Shown in pieces: positions 1-7,669 of a stretch of DNA of 64,000 bases (its first letter is position 1; every line of letters begins with the position of its first letter). This DNA is from Neoroseomonas marina. Lineage in GTDB: Bacteria; Pseudomonadota; Alphaproteobacteria; Acetobacterales; Acetobacteraceae. The stretch spans positions 62,001 to 126,000 of the forward strand of contig NZ_JABBKX010000009.1 in the NCBI RefSeq assembly GCF_012927745.1. The letters are read 5' to 3'. The position numbers and the translations under genes were made by a program. The notes below the pieces were generated by a model. That model saw only the letters and a list, made by a program, of their open reading frames with translations, did not search any database and was not told where the DNA came from.

Positions 1-858
1 CTGCATGGTGCGGCCCATGATCGGCATCATGCCGGGCATGACGAGGGAATGCTCCGCCGAGCGACCATGCGCCGCGAAGCGGCTCTTGACGCTGCTGTAG
101 AAGGCCTGTGCCTCCTTGCGCGACTTCTGCATGGTGTAGATGAGTTCGGCCGTGCGCCCCGCGAGATCCTGTCCCGGTCCGGACGACCCGGCCTGCGCGA
201 TCACCGGGTAGCCCTGGATCGGCCGCGCGGCGTTCAGCGGGCCGCGTACCGTGAAGTGCTCGCCGCGGTGATGCGGGATGTGCAGCTTCGCCGGATCGAA
301 ATACTGCCCGCTCGCCTTGTCGCGGATGAAGGCGTCGTCCTCCCAGCTGTCCCAGAGGCCGAAGACCAGGTCGACGAACTCGCCGGCGCGGCGGTAGCGC
401 GCGCCATGTTCCATGTGCTTCTCGCGGCCGAAGTTCAGCGCCTCCTGCTCGGACCAGGAGGTCACCACGTTCCAGCCGACGCGGCCTTCCGTGATGTGGT
501 CCAGCGAAGCGAAGAAACGGGCGAGGTGAAAGGGCTCGTAATAGGTGGTCGAGGCCGTCGCGATGAAGCCCATCCGCTCGGTCACCGCGGACAGGGCCGA
601 GAGCAGGGTCATCGGCTCGAAGACGTCGATGCGGCTGTCGTAGCTCAGCTGCGCCTCGTCCTTGGCAGAGGATCGCACCGCGAGCCCATCCGCCCAGAAC
701 ATGAAGTGGAACTTCGCCTTCTCGGCCTCCTTCGCCAGGCGCTTCCACATCCGGATGTCCATGGCGGCGCCGAGATGCGCATCCGCCATCCGCCACCCGC
801 CGCCATGCGCGCCGTTCGCCACCAGGTTCAGGCCGAGCTTCATCGTCCGCTGGGTCAT
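1..858 (-). CDS. LLM-class flavin-dependent monooxygenase, NtaA/SnaA/DszA type (partial, C-terminus outside window)
   Basis: Translating the minus strand from an ATG at 858 gives a continuous frame that runs off the window, so about 286 residues are visible. It contains the family's typical stretches: TASTTYYEPFHLAR (substrate/flavin pocket), GRVGWNVVTSWS and an RGPLN-IQGYPVIAQAG segment. These enzymes use reduced FMN from a separate reductase to oxygenate aminopolycarboxylates, sulfur compounds or similar substrates. It starts 13 nt after the stop of another monooxygenase gene (872-2227), so the two probably share a transcript. A second in-frame ATG at 843 is a possible start; no strong Shine-Dalgarno separates them. 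The substrate cannot be read from the sequence. Confidence 0.88.
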   Translation of the reverse strand, partial: MTQRTMKLGLNLVANGAHGGGWRMADAHLGAAMDIRMWKRLAKEAEKAKFHFMFWADGLAVRSSAKDEAQLSYDSRIDVFEPMTLLSALSAVTERMGFIATASTTYYEPFHLARFFASLDHITEGRVGWNVVTSWSEQEALNFGREKHMEHGARYRRAGEFVDLVFGLWDSWEDDAFIRDKASGQYFDPAKLHIPHHRGEHFTVRGPLNAARPIQGYPVIAQAGSSGPGQDLAGRTAELIYTMQKSRKEAQAFYSSVKSRFAAHGRSAEHSLVMPGMMPIMGRTMQ

Positions 859-871
859 CGTGGGCTATCCG

Positions 872-2227
872 TCACTCGGCCGCCGCGGAGCGCGCGCGCT
901 CCTCGGCATGTCGGTTCACATGCGGCTTCAAGCCGAGATTCTCCCGCAGCGTCCTGCCCTCATAGGCCTTGCGGAACAGGCCGCGGCGCTGGAGCTCGGG
1001 CGTGATGAACTCGACGAAGTCGTCGCAGCAGCCAGGCAGGTAGGGCGGCAGGATGTTGAAGCCGTCGCAGGCTTCCGCCTCGTACCATTCCTGCAGGCCG
1101 TCCACGACGTCGGAGGCCGTCCCGATCAGGTAGAATCCGCCGCCCACGATCTGCTTGTAGAGCTGCCGGATGGTGAGGTTCTGGGACCGCGCGCGTTGCA
1201 TGATGCGCTCGGTGCTGCTGCGCACTTCCGCTTCCCGCTGCGGCTCCGGCACCGGGCCGTCGATGTCGAAGCCGGTGAGGTCGCCGAGCGCGGCATAGAC
1301 GCGCGCCAGACCCACCAGCGGATCCGTCAGGTCCTGCAGCCGATCGAACTTGGCCTGCGCCTCGGCGCGCGTCGCCGCGACGATCGTGCGCACGCCCGGC
1401 ATGATCTTAAGGTCATCCCAGTCGCGGCCATGTTTGGCCATGCGGCCCTTCACGTCGTCATAGTAGGTCTTGGCGGCCTGGAGGGAATCCGCCGCCGCGT
1501 AGACGACGTCGGCCGTGGCGGCGGCGATCTCGCGCCCCGGTTCCGATGCGCCTGCCTGCACCAACACCGGCCGTCCCTGCGGCATGCCAGCGACGTTGAG
1601 CGGCCCGCGCACCTGGAAATGCTTCCCGCGGTGGTTCAGCAGGTGCATCCGCCTCTCGTCGTAGAACAGCCCGCCTTCCTTGTCATAGACGAGGGAGTCC
1701 GGCTCCCAGCAATCCCACAGGCCCTTGACCACTTCGACGAACTCGGCAGCGCGCTCGTAGCGCGTGTCGTAGTCGAGATGCTCCTCGCGGTTGAAGTTCT
1801 TCGCTTCCGCCTCGGACCAGGAGGTAACGATGTTCCAGCCGGCGCGGCCGCCACTGATCAGGTCCAGCGTCGCGAACTTGCGGGCGACGTGATAGGGCTC
1901 GTTGTAGGTGGTCGACGCCGTGGTCACGAGGCCGATGTTCTTGGTCAAGACGGCGAGCGCCGGCAGCAGCGTCAGCGGCTCCATCTCGACCAGCTCGTAG
2001 CCAGACCGTGCCAGGGAGCCGCGCGGCTCGTCGCGTTCGCGCAACCCGATGCCGTCCGCGAAGAAGATCATGTCGAACAGCCCGCGTTCGGCCATCTGCG
2101 CGTTGTGCGCGTAATGGTCGAAGCGCAGCGTGCCGTCCGCCGGCACCTCAGGATGGCGCCACGCGGCAGGGTGATACCCCAGGCCGCGCATCGACATCCC
2201 GAGCTTCATCATGCCACGCCGAGCCAT
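872..2227 (-). CDS. LLM-class flavin-dependent monooxygenase, NtaA/SnaA/DszA type
   Basis: This 451-aa protein has the full length usual for the NtaA/SnaA/DszA group of FMNH2-dependent monooxygenases. Visible family segments include FFADGIGLR near the N-terminus, TTASTTYNEPYHVAR, SGGRAGWNIVTSWS and PQGRPVLVQAGAS. It is clearly a paralogue of 9472-10815 and shares the C-terminal pattern GRTLRENLGL. I chose the ATG at 2227 because GGAGG stands 9 nt upstream; the open frame extends much further but the added sequence is arginine/alanine-rich and unlike the family. It lies downstream of the LysR gene on the same strand and 13 nt before the partial monooxygenase. Substrate unknown; the neighbouring peptide-type importer suggests an imported organic compound. 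Confidence 0.93.
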   Translation of the reverse strand: MARRGMMKLGMSMRGLGYHPAAWRHPEVPADGTLRFDHYAHNAQMAERGLFDMIFFADGIGLRERDEPRGSLARSGYELVEMEPLTLLPALAVLTKNIGLVTTASTTYNEPYHVARKFATLDLISGGRAGWNIVTSWSEAEAKNFNREEHLDYDTRYERAAEFVEVVKGLWDCWEPDSLVYDKEGGLFYDERRMHLLNHRGKHFQVRGPLNVAGMPQGRPVLVQAGASEPGREIAAATADVVYAAADSLQAAKTYYDDVKGRMAKHGRDWDDLKIMPGVRTIVAATRAEAQAKFDRLQDLTDPLVGLARVYAALGDLTGFDIDGPVPEPQREAEVRSSTERIMQRARSQNLTIRQLYKQIVGGGFYLIGTASDVVDGLQEWYEAEACDGFNILPPYLPGCCDDFVEFITPELQRRGLFRKAYEGRTLRENLGLKPHVNRHAEERARSAAAE

Positions 2228-2384
2228 GCAGACCACCCTCCACGCGGCGCCATTGCGCCAAGGGCGACGCCAAGCGCCGCCTGGTTGCCAAACTGAGGCG
2301 ACGGCCGCCGAAGCGGCCGGAGGGTGAGGCCACAAGGATGCATAGGCCGCATCGCAGGCGCAAGGCCCTCGCGCTCCGCGGTCG

Positions 2385-3296
2385 CTAGACCTCGAGCAGC
2401 TGATCCATCGTCGCGGCTGCGCGCACGATCTTGGCGAAGCGCTCGACGGCGCGGGAGCGTGGTACGCCAGCCGGGAAGACCAGGGCCGCGGCATAGTCCA
2501 CGCGCGGCCGGAAGCGGCGGATCACGACAGCCGGATCGCGCACCGCGGAGGCGGTGAAGGGATCCACCAACGCAAGGCCGACACCATGCGCCACCAGCCG
2601 GCACAGAACCTCCGAAGCCGTCGATTCCGCCAGCACGGGCACGGCGATGCCCGCAACCCGCAGCAGGGCATCGAGGCGCGCGGAGATCTGGCTGCTCGAC
2701 CCGAGACTCAGCAATTGCTGGCCCCGCAGATCCTCGATCTCGATGGCCGACCTGCGGGCGAGCGCATGCCCGGCCGGGACGGCGCAGACGGCCTCGAGAC
2801 CGGGCAGCAGTTCAACATCCACCCCGGGATACTCGGGCCCCGCATAGGCGATGCCGACGTCGAACTGCCGCAGCGACACCCGTTCGAGCGTGGTCGACGA
2901 GACGTGGCTGTGCAGGGCGACATAGGTCTCCGGATGCTCCCGCAGGAAGCGCGGCAGAAGGGCCGGCAGGAAGCCATGTGCCGGCCCCGCCATCGCCGAG
3001 ATGCGCAGACTGCCGTGCCAGGCGCGCTTGATCTCGTGCGCCGTCCGCTCGATGCGGCCGAGGCTGACGAAGCTGCGCTGAACCTCCTCGAACAACAGGC
3101 CTGCCTCGGCATTCGGGGCGATCTGATTGCCGCGGCGCTGGAACAGTCGGAGTTGCAGCGTATCCTGCATGTCGCGCATCAGGCGGCTCACCGCCGGCTG
3201 GGTCAGCCCCAGCATCTCGGCGGCGCCGGAGATCGATCCGTGCAGCATCACCGCGCGGAATGCCTCGACCTGGCGCTGCGTCAGACGACGTTGCAT
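2385..3296 (-). CDS. LysR-family transcriptional regulator
   Basis: This 303-aa protein is of normal LysR length. The N-terminal winged HTH is plain (RQVEAFRAVMLHGSISGAAEMLGLTQPAVSRLMRDMQ), followed by a periplasmic-binding-like effector domain. The start at 3296 puts the HTH at the usual distance from the N-terminus; earlier in-frame starts add 24-31 unlike-family residues. It is divergent from the ABC importer genes at 3740 and lies upstream of two monooxygenase genes on its own strand, so control of both arms is likely. A 36-bp near-perfect dyad at 3370-3405, about 75 bp upstream of the start codon, is a candidate binding site. The effector is unknown. Confidence 0.93.
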   Translation of the reverse strand: MQRRLTQRQVEAFRAVMLHGSISGAAEMLGLTQPAVSRLMRDMQDTLQLRLFQRRGNQIAPNAEAGLLFEEVQRSFVSLGRIERTAHEIKRAWHGSLRISAMAGPAHGFLPALLPRFLREHPETYVALHSHVSSTTLERVSLRQFDVGIAYAGPEYPGVDVELLPGLEAVCAVPAGHALARRSAIEIEDLRGQQLLSLGSSSQISARLDALLRVAGIAVPVLAESTASEVLCRLVAHGVGLALVDPFTASAVRDPAVVIRRFRPRVDYAAALVFPAGVPRSRAVERFAKIVRAAATMDQLLEV

Positions 3297-3369
3297 CGCG
3301 GCTTCATAACATCTGCGCATGAAGCATGCTGAATATGGCATTTGACCGCAATAGCAGGCGCTTCCTAGG

Positions 3370-3405
3370 CTCCCGTTGACGTCGGACAACCGGCGTCAAT
3401 GGGAG
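3370..3405. promoter_or_regulatory. 36-bp inverted repeat, candidate LysR operator
   Basis: CTCCCGTTGACG (3370-3381) and CGTCAATGGGAG (3394-3405) are reverse complements at 11 of 12 positions, separated by 12 nt. A long interrupted dyad in the divergent region next to a LysR gene is the usual place for the regulator's recognition site. The left arm also contains TTGACG, similar to a -35 element. Confidence 0.5.
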
Positions 3406-3560
3406 AAATGCTTCGCACGCGGCCGAGGCCCCAGGGGGGACGCGCTGTGACCGACCAGGCGAATTGTCAGGACCCGTCTTTCTTGCCGCTGCCGCAGGCG
3501 ACGATGCACGCCGGCAGCCCGCGCCTCAACAGCGACCAGCACCAACAGATGCGCCGGGAG

Positions 3561-3600
3561 GATCGCCATCCCCGAGGGTGAGAGCGAGGGGATGGCGGTC
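3561..3600. repeat. Long inverted repeat / hairpin upstream of the importer operon
   Basis: CGCCATCCCC (3564-3573) pairs perfectly with GGGGATGGCG (3588-3597). One G-U and two further pairs extend the stem to 13 bp around a 14-nt loop (3574-3587). No T-run follows, so it is not a classic terminator. In the importer transcript it would be a 5' leader structure about 140 nt before the start codon, if transcription begins upstream of it. Confidence 0.45.
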
Positions 3601-3739
3601 CAGCCCGCCGATATGCCGACTGCAAGGAGCAGAGAGCGGATGACGACACGTCGCATGGCGCCGAGGCCACCACGGTGATGCACCGCTCGGTTCCCCTGCG
3701 CGCCGCACCCGCGGACATCGGCTGAAGAGGATCCGGTCC

Positions 3740-4708
3740 TTGGGAACGGTTCGCTACATCCTCCGGCGCCTCATCTTCTCCGCCTTCCTGATCATCGGCG
3801 TGAGCATGATCCTCTTCGCCATGATCAACGCGATCGGCAATCCGATCGAGATCCTCCTCGCCGAACGCCCAGGCATCACGGACGAGATCATCGAGTCCAT
3901 CACCCAGTACTACGGCCTCGGCGGCAGCGTGACGGACCGCTACTTCACCTGGCTGGGCGCGATCATCCGCTTCGATTTCGGCACCAGCATCATCTACAAC
4001 CTACCCGTCTCCGAGATGCTCCTGACCTACGGGCTCGAGACGCTGAAGATCCAGATCCCGGCGATCCTGATCGCGTTGCTGGTGTCGGTCCTCATCTCGG
4101 TCCTCGCGGCGACGCGCCAGTACAGCCGCATCGATTTCGGCGTGATTGCGGGCGCCATGGTGGGTCATTCGCTGCCCGGCTTCCTGCTGGGCATCCTTCT
4201 GATCCTGCTTTTCTCCTACTGGCTCGGAATTCTACCGTCCTACGGCGCCTATTCGACACGCAACCTGCTGATGGACAGCATGGTGATCGACGGGCTGTGG
4301 CACATGGTCCTGCCGGTCGCGATGCTCGCCTTCTTCAACACGGCGACCCTGACGCTGCTGCTGCGGGCCTCGCTGGTGGATGTCCTGCGACAGGACTTCA
4401 TCACGGCCGCACGCGCCTCCGGCCTGCCGGAGCGCCGCGTGGTCTTCGGACACGCGCTGCGCAACGCCTTCATCCCGGTGCTGACCTATCTCGGCATCCT
4501 GTTCGGCCTGATGCTCGGTACGGCACCGGTGACCGAGACTGTCTTCACCTGGCCCGGCCTCGGCGCGCTCTACATCATGGCGATCCAGCAGCTCGACTAT
4601 CCGCTCATCATGGGGGCGACGATGATCATCACCTTCATGCTGGTGACGGCGACGCTGCTGACCGACATCGCCTATGTCATCATCGACCCGCGTATCCGGC
4701 TCGCCTGA
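3740..4708 (+). CDS. Dipeptide/oligopeptide-type ABC transporter permease (DppB-like)
   Basis: This 322-aa inner-membrane protein has about six hydrophobic segments and the BPD permease EAA loop (LRASLVDVLRQDFITAARASGLPERRVVFGHALRNA, residues about 210-245). It ends in the DPRIRLA tail common to DppB-type subunits. The start is a TTG at 3740 preceded by AGAGG nine nucleotides upstream. It is the first gene of a permease-permease-ATPase-ATPase-binding protein operon. The next permease begins 2 nt after its stop, so the two are co-translated. It would form the heterodimeric channel with the following gene. The substrate is probably not a peptide, given the monooxygenase neighbours, but that is inference. 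Confidence 0.93.
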   Translation: MGTVRYILRRLIFSAFLIIGVSMILFAMINAIGNPIEILLAERPGITDEIIESITQYYGLGGSVTDRYFTWLGAIIRFDFGTSIIYNLPVSEMLLTYGLETLKIQIPAILIALLVSVLISVLAATRQYSRIDFGVIAGAMVGHSLPGFLLGILLILLFSYWLGILPSYGAYSTRNLLMDSMVIDGLWHMVLPVAMLAFFNTATLTLLLRASLVDVLRQDFITAARASGLPERRVVFGHALRNAFIPVLTYLGILFGLMLGTAPVTETVFTWPGLGALYIMAIQQLDYPLIMGATMIITFMLVTATLLTDIAYVIIDPRIRLA

Positions 4709-4710
4709 CC

Positions 4711-5661
4711 ATGGACAGCGATGCCACCCCCGCCGCGACCCTGCAGGCCGAGAACCTCGGCAGCCGACAGAGGCCGCCGGGTGTCTGGCGCCAGTCCTGG
4801 TATCGCTTCCGGCGCAACCGCGCCGGCATGCTGGGCCTCACGCTCGTTTCGCTGGTCGTCCTGATCGCGATCTTCTGCCCGCTGCTGGCCCCCTTCGATC
4901 CCAACGATCAGTCGGCGATGCTGCGCGGGGCAGCGCGGCGCGCACCGGATTCCATCCACCTGCTCGGAACCGACCGCAATGGCTACGACGTGCTGAGCCG
5001 GATGCTCTACGGCGCCCGAACCGCGCTTGCGGTCGGGCTCGGCGCCATGGCCATCGCCTCCCTGATCGGCGTGACGATCGGCGGCATCGCCGGCTACGCC
5101 GGTGGCATGACCGACGAGCTTCTGATGCGTTTCGCCGAGTTCTTCATGGTCATCCCGGTGTTCATCGTCATTCTCGCGGTGGTGCGCCTGTTCGGCATCG
5201 TGGTGGTGGGCACCTGGCTCGAGAACATCCCGAACCTCAACCTCATCACCATCATCGTGCTGCTGGGATGCTTCGAGTGGCCGCCCATAGCCCGCATGGC
5301 GCGGGCGGAGTTCCTTCGCCTGAAGCACGCGGAATTCGTCGAGGCGGCGGTCTGCATCGGCTCGCGCAAGCGCGACATCCTGCTGCGCCACATCCTGCCC
5401 AACGCCTTGCCGTCGCTGATCGTGCTCGTGGCCCTCGGCATCGGTGGGGCCATCCTGGCCGAAACGATGGTCAGCTTCCTCGGCTTCGGCGACCCCAAGG
5501 CGGTGTCCTGGGGCCAGTCGCTCTTCTTCAACTACGAGGCGCTGAAGGTCGCGCCCTGGGCCGTGCTGACCCCGGGCACCGCGATCTTCCTGACCGTGCT
5601 GGGCTTCAACCTGCTGGCGGACGGCCTGACCGATGCCTTCAACCCTCGCCTCCGCCAGTAG
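4711..5661 (+). CDS. Dipeptide/oligopeptide-type ABC transporter permease (DppC-like)
   Basis: This 316-aa permease has the N-terminal OppC segment (WYRFRRNRAGMLGLTLVSL) before the first membrane helix, then the characteristic HLLGTDRNGYDVLSRMLYGARTAL stretch. The EAA loop is FLRLKHAEFVEAAVCIGSRKRDILLRHILPNALPS. It pairs with the DppB-like subunit just upstream (2-nt gap). Its 3' end lies close to the first ATPase gene, whose start is at 5672 or, overlapping this gene, at 5633. Its length matches the family. Confidence 0.93.
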   Translation: MDSDATPAATLQAENLGSRQRPPGVWRQSWYRFRRNRAGMLGLTLVSLVVLIAIFCPLLAPFDPNDQSAMLRGAARRAPDSIHLLGTDRNGYDVLSRMLYGARTALAVGLGAMAIASLIGVTIGGIAGYAGGMTDELLMRFAEFFMVIPVFIVILAVVRLFGIVVVGTWLENIPNLNLITIIVLLGCFEWPPIARMARAEFLRLKHAEFVEAAVCIGSRKRDILLRHILPNALPSLIVLVALGIGGAILAETMVSFLGFGDPKAVSWGQSLFFNYEALKVAPWAVLTPGTAIFLTVLGFNLLADGLTDAFNPRLRQ

Positions 5662-5671
5662 CCCGGCGCCC

Positions 5672-6676
5672 ATGGCGGCGGCACAGCCGCTGCTGGAGGT
5701 GCGCGACCTCAAGGTCCATTTCTTCACGCGCGAGGGCGTGGTGCGCGCGGTCGATGGCGTCGACTACAGCGTCAACCGCGCCGAGACGCTCGGTATCGTC
5801 GGGGAGTCCGGAAGCGGCAAGACCGTCTCGAGCCTCGCCATGCTGCGCCTCGTGCCGCCACCTGCGCGGACAGTCGCCGGTCAGATCCTGTTCGACGGCG
5901 AGGACCTGCTGACGCGCACGCCCAAGCAGATGGCGGCGCTCCGTGGCCGGCGCATCGCCATGATCTTCCAGAACCCGGCGACGTCGCTCAATCCAATCTA
6001 TTCCATCGGGGCGCAGCTCACCGAGATCCTGACCTGGCACGAGAAGGCCAGCCGCAGGGATGCCGAGCCCCGGGTGATCGAGCTCCTCGGCCTGGTCGGC
6101 ATCTCGGATCCGGCGACGCGGCTGCGGCAGTATCCGCATGAACTCAGCGGCGGCATGCGGCAACGCATCGGCATCGCGCGGGCGCTTCTGTGCAATCCCT
6201 CGCTGGTCCTCGCCGACGAGCCGACGACCGCGCTCGACGTCACGATTCAGGCGCAGATCCTGGAATTGCTGGCCGAGTTGCAGGCGCGCTTCCGGATGTC
6301 CATGGTGCTGGTCACGCACGACATGGGCGTCGTCGCGCGCATGGCGACCCGGATCACCGTCATGTATGCCGGGCGTGTCTGCGAGACGGCGGATGCCGCC
6401 ACGATCTTCAATGCTCCGCAGCACCCCTATACGCGTGCGCTGCTCGAAAGCATGCCGCGCATCGACCATTCCTATGCGGGCCCGGCGCGTCGGGTGCTGC
6501 CGTCGATCCCGGGGCGGCCACCCAACCTCCTGAACCCGCCATCTGGGTGCCGCTTCCACGACCGCTGCCCCGAGGCCCAGGTCGAGTGCCGCCGCCTCCT
6601 GCCCGTCGAGACGGCTGTCGCGCCGGGCCATATCGTCAGCTGCCTCCGTCGCGGCAGCCCGGGGATCGTGGCATGA
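5672..6676 (+). CDS. Peptide-type ABC transporter ATP-binding protein (DppD-like)
   Basis: This 334-aa ATPase has Walker A GESGSGKT (residues 44-51), signature LSGGMRQRIGIARAL and Walker B LVLADEPTTALDVT. It ends in the cysteine-containing C-terminal domain of oligopeptide ATPases (GCRFHDRCPEAQVECR). It energises import through the two permeases upstream. I chose the ATG at 5672, which places the LLEVRDLKVHF strand at the family-typical distance; an ATG at 5633, overlapping the permease by 29 nt, would add 13 residues and cannot be excluded. Its stop overlaps the next gene's start as ATGA, indicating translational coupling. Confidence 0.93.
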   Translation: MAAAQPLLEVRDLKVHFFTREGVVRAVDGVDYSVNRAETLGIVGESGSGKTVSSLAMLRLVPPPARTVAGQILFDGEDLLTRTPKQMAALRGRRIAMIFQNPATSLNPIYSIGAQLTEILTWHEKASRRDAEPRVIELLGLVGISDPATRLRQYPHELSGGMRQRIGIARALLCNPSLVLADEPTTALDVTIQAQILELLAELQARFRMSMVLVTHDMGVVARMATRITVMYAGRVCETADAATIFNAPQHPYTRALLESMPRIDHSYAGPARRVLPSIPGRPPNLLNPPSGCRFHDRCPEAQVECRRLLPVETAVAPGHIVSCLRRGSPGIVA

Positions 6677-7656
6677 GCGCGCTGCTCGAAGTCGAAGGGC
6701 TGTCGAAATCCTACCCGGTGATGGAGCGGCGCCTGTTCCGCGCCCGGCAGCGCACAGAGATCCGCGCCGTCGACGGCGTCTCCTTCAGCATCGCTGCCGG
6801 ACAGACCCTCGGCCTCGTGGGTGAATCGGGCTGCGGCAAGACGACGACGGCACGCGCGATCCTGAACCTCGTGCAGCCGACCGAAGGCATGGTGCGCTTC
6901 GAGGGCGACGATATCGTGCCGATCTTCCGCCAGGGTGATCGCGCCCGGATCCTCGCGATCCGCCGGTCGCTGCAATACGTCTTCCAGGATCCCTGGCTTT
7001 CGCTCAATCCGCGTTGGACCATCGGGGAAACGCTGCGGGAGCCCCTGCGCGTCCATCGCCCCGAGGCGCCGCGGACCTGGACAGCGCGCGTCGACGAACT
7101 GCTGCGCATGGTCGGCCTGGAGCCGCATCACGCCTGGCGCTACCCGCATGAGTTCAGCGGTGGCCAGCGGCAGCGGGTCGGCATCGCACGGGCGCTCGCG
7201 GTCGAGCCGAAGCTGCTGATCCTGGACGAACCGGTCTCCTCCCTCGATGTCTCGGTGCGGGCGCAGATCCTCAACCTTCTGGCGGAACTGCAGGACCGGC
7301 TCAGGCTCGCCTACCTCTACATCTCCCACGACCTGAGCTCGGTCCGCTTCATCAGCACGCATGTCGCGGTGATGTATCTCGGCAAGCTGGTCGAGATCGG
7401 CGAGGTCGACGAGATCTTCTCCCGCCCTCGCCATCACTATACGCGCGCACTCATGAGTGCGATCCCGGTGCCCCGGCCTGGCGCCGCGCAGACGCGGATC
7501 GCCCTGCAGGGCGAAGTGCCGAGCGCCCTGCGCCGGCCGAGCGGCTGCCCCTTCCATCCTCGCTGCGTCGCGGCCCTGCCCGTCTGCGCAGAGATCGAAC
7601 CGATGCTGCCGCCGGCGGAGGCAGGCCACCGCACGGCATGTCACAACCCCGCGTGA
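6673..7656 (+). CDS. Peptide-type ABC transporter ATP-binding protein (DppF-like)
   Basis: This 327-aa protein has Walker A GESGCGKT (residues 50-57), the Q-loop [14 protein letters not shown], signature [15 protein letters not shown] and Walker [16 protein letters not shown]. The oligopeptide C-terminal extension ([15 protein letters not shown]) follows. It is the second nucleotide-binding subunit of the importer, translated through an ATGA overlap with the DppD-like gene. The binding-protein gene follows after 13 nt with its own AG-rich ribosome binding site. Two separate ATPases here contrast with the single fused one in the second importer (18737-20737). Confidence 0.94.
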   Translation: MSALLEVEGLSKSYPVMERRLFRARQRTEIRAVDGVSFSIAAGQTLGLVGESGCGKTTTARAILNLVQPTEGMVRFEGDDIVPIFRQGDRARILAIRRSLQYVFQDPWLSLNPRWTIGETLREPLRVHRPEAPRTWTARVDELLRMVGLEPHHAWRYPHEFSGGQRQRVGIARALAVEPKLLILDEPVSSLDVSVRAQILNLLAELQDRLRLAYLYISHDLSSVRFISTHVAVMYLGKLVEIGEVDEIFSRPRHHYTRALMSAIPVPRPGAAQTRIALQGEVPSALRRPSGCPFHPRCVAALPVCAEIEPMLPPAEAGHRTACHNPA

Positions 7657-7669
7657 ACGGAGAGAGACC

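Larger units (their letters stand above)
3297..3739. other. Divergent intergenic region, no supported gene
   Basis: These 443 bp between the LysR gene and the importer operon hold a 36-bp dyad (3370-3405) and a long hairpin (3561-3600). A minus-strand frame from an ATG at 3656 could encode a short product starting MRRVVIRSLLLAVGISAGW, which resembles a signal peptide. It lacks a Shine-Dalgarno, and its remainder has no recognisable domain, so I do not call it. The region probably carries both divergent promoters. Confidence 0.6.

Noticed and set aside
49-1005. 318-codon plus-strand open frame at the window start
   Set aside because: It is antisense to a clear flavin monooxygenase and rich in Arg/His/Ala without any domain; a shadow of high GC content.
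662-2296. 544-codon plus-strand open frame
   Set aside because: Antisense to two monooxygenase genes; composition typical of a GC-rich mirror frame.
3396-3683. Minus-strand small frame with a hydrophobic N-terminus (from 3656)
   Set aside because: The first 20 residues resemble a signal peptide, but there is no Shine-Dalgarno, the rest has no coherent composition and a strong hairpin lies inside it. Kept as a note only.
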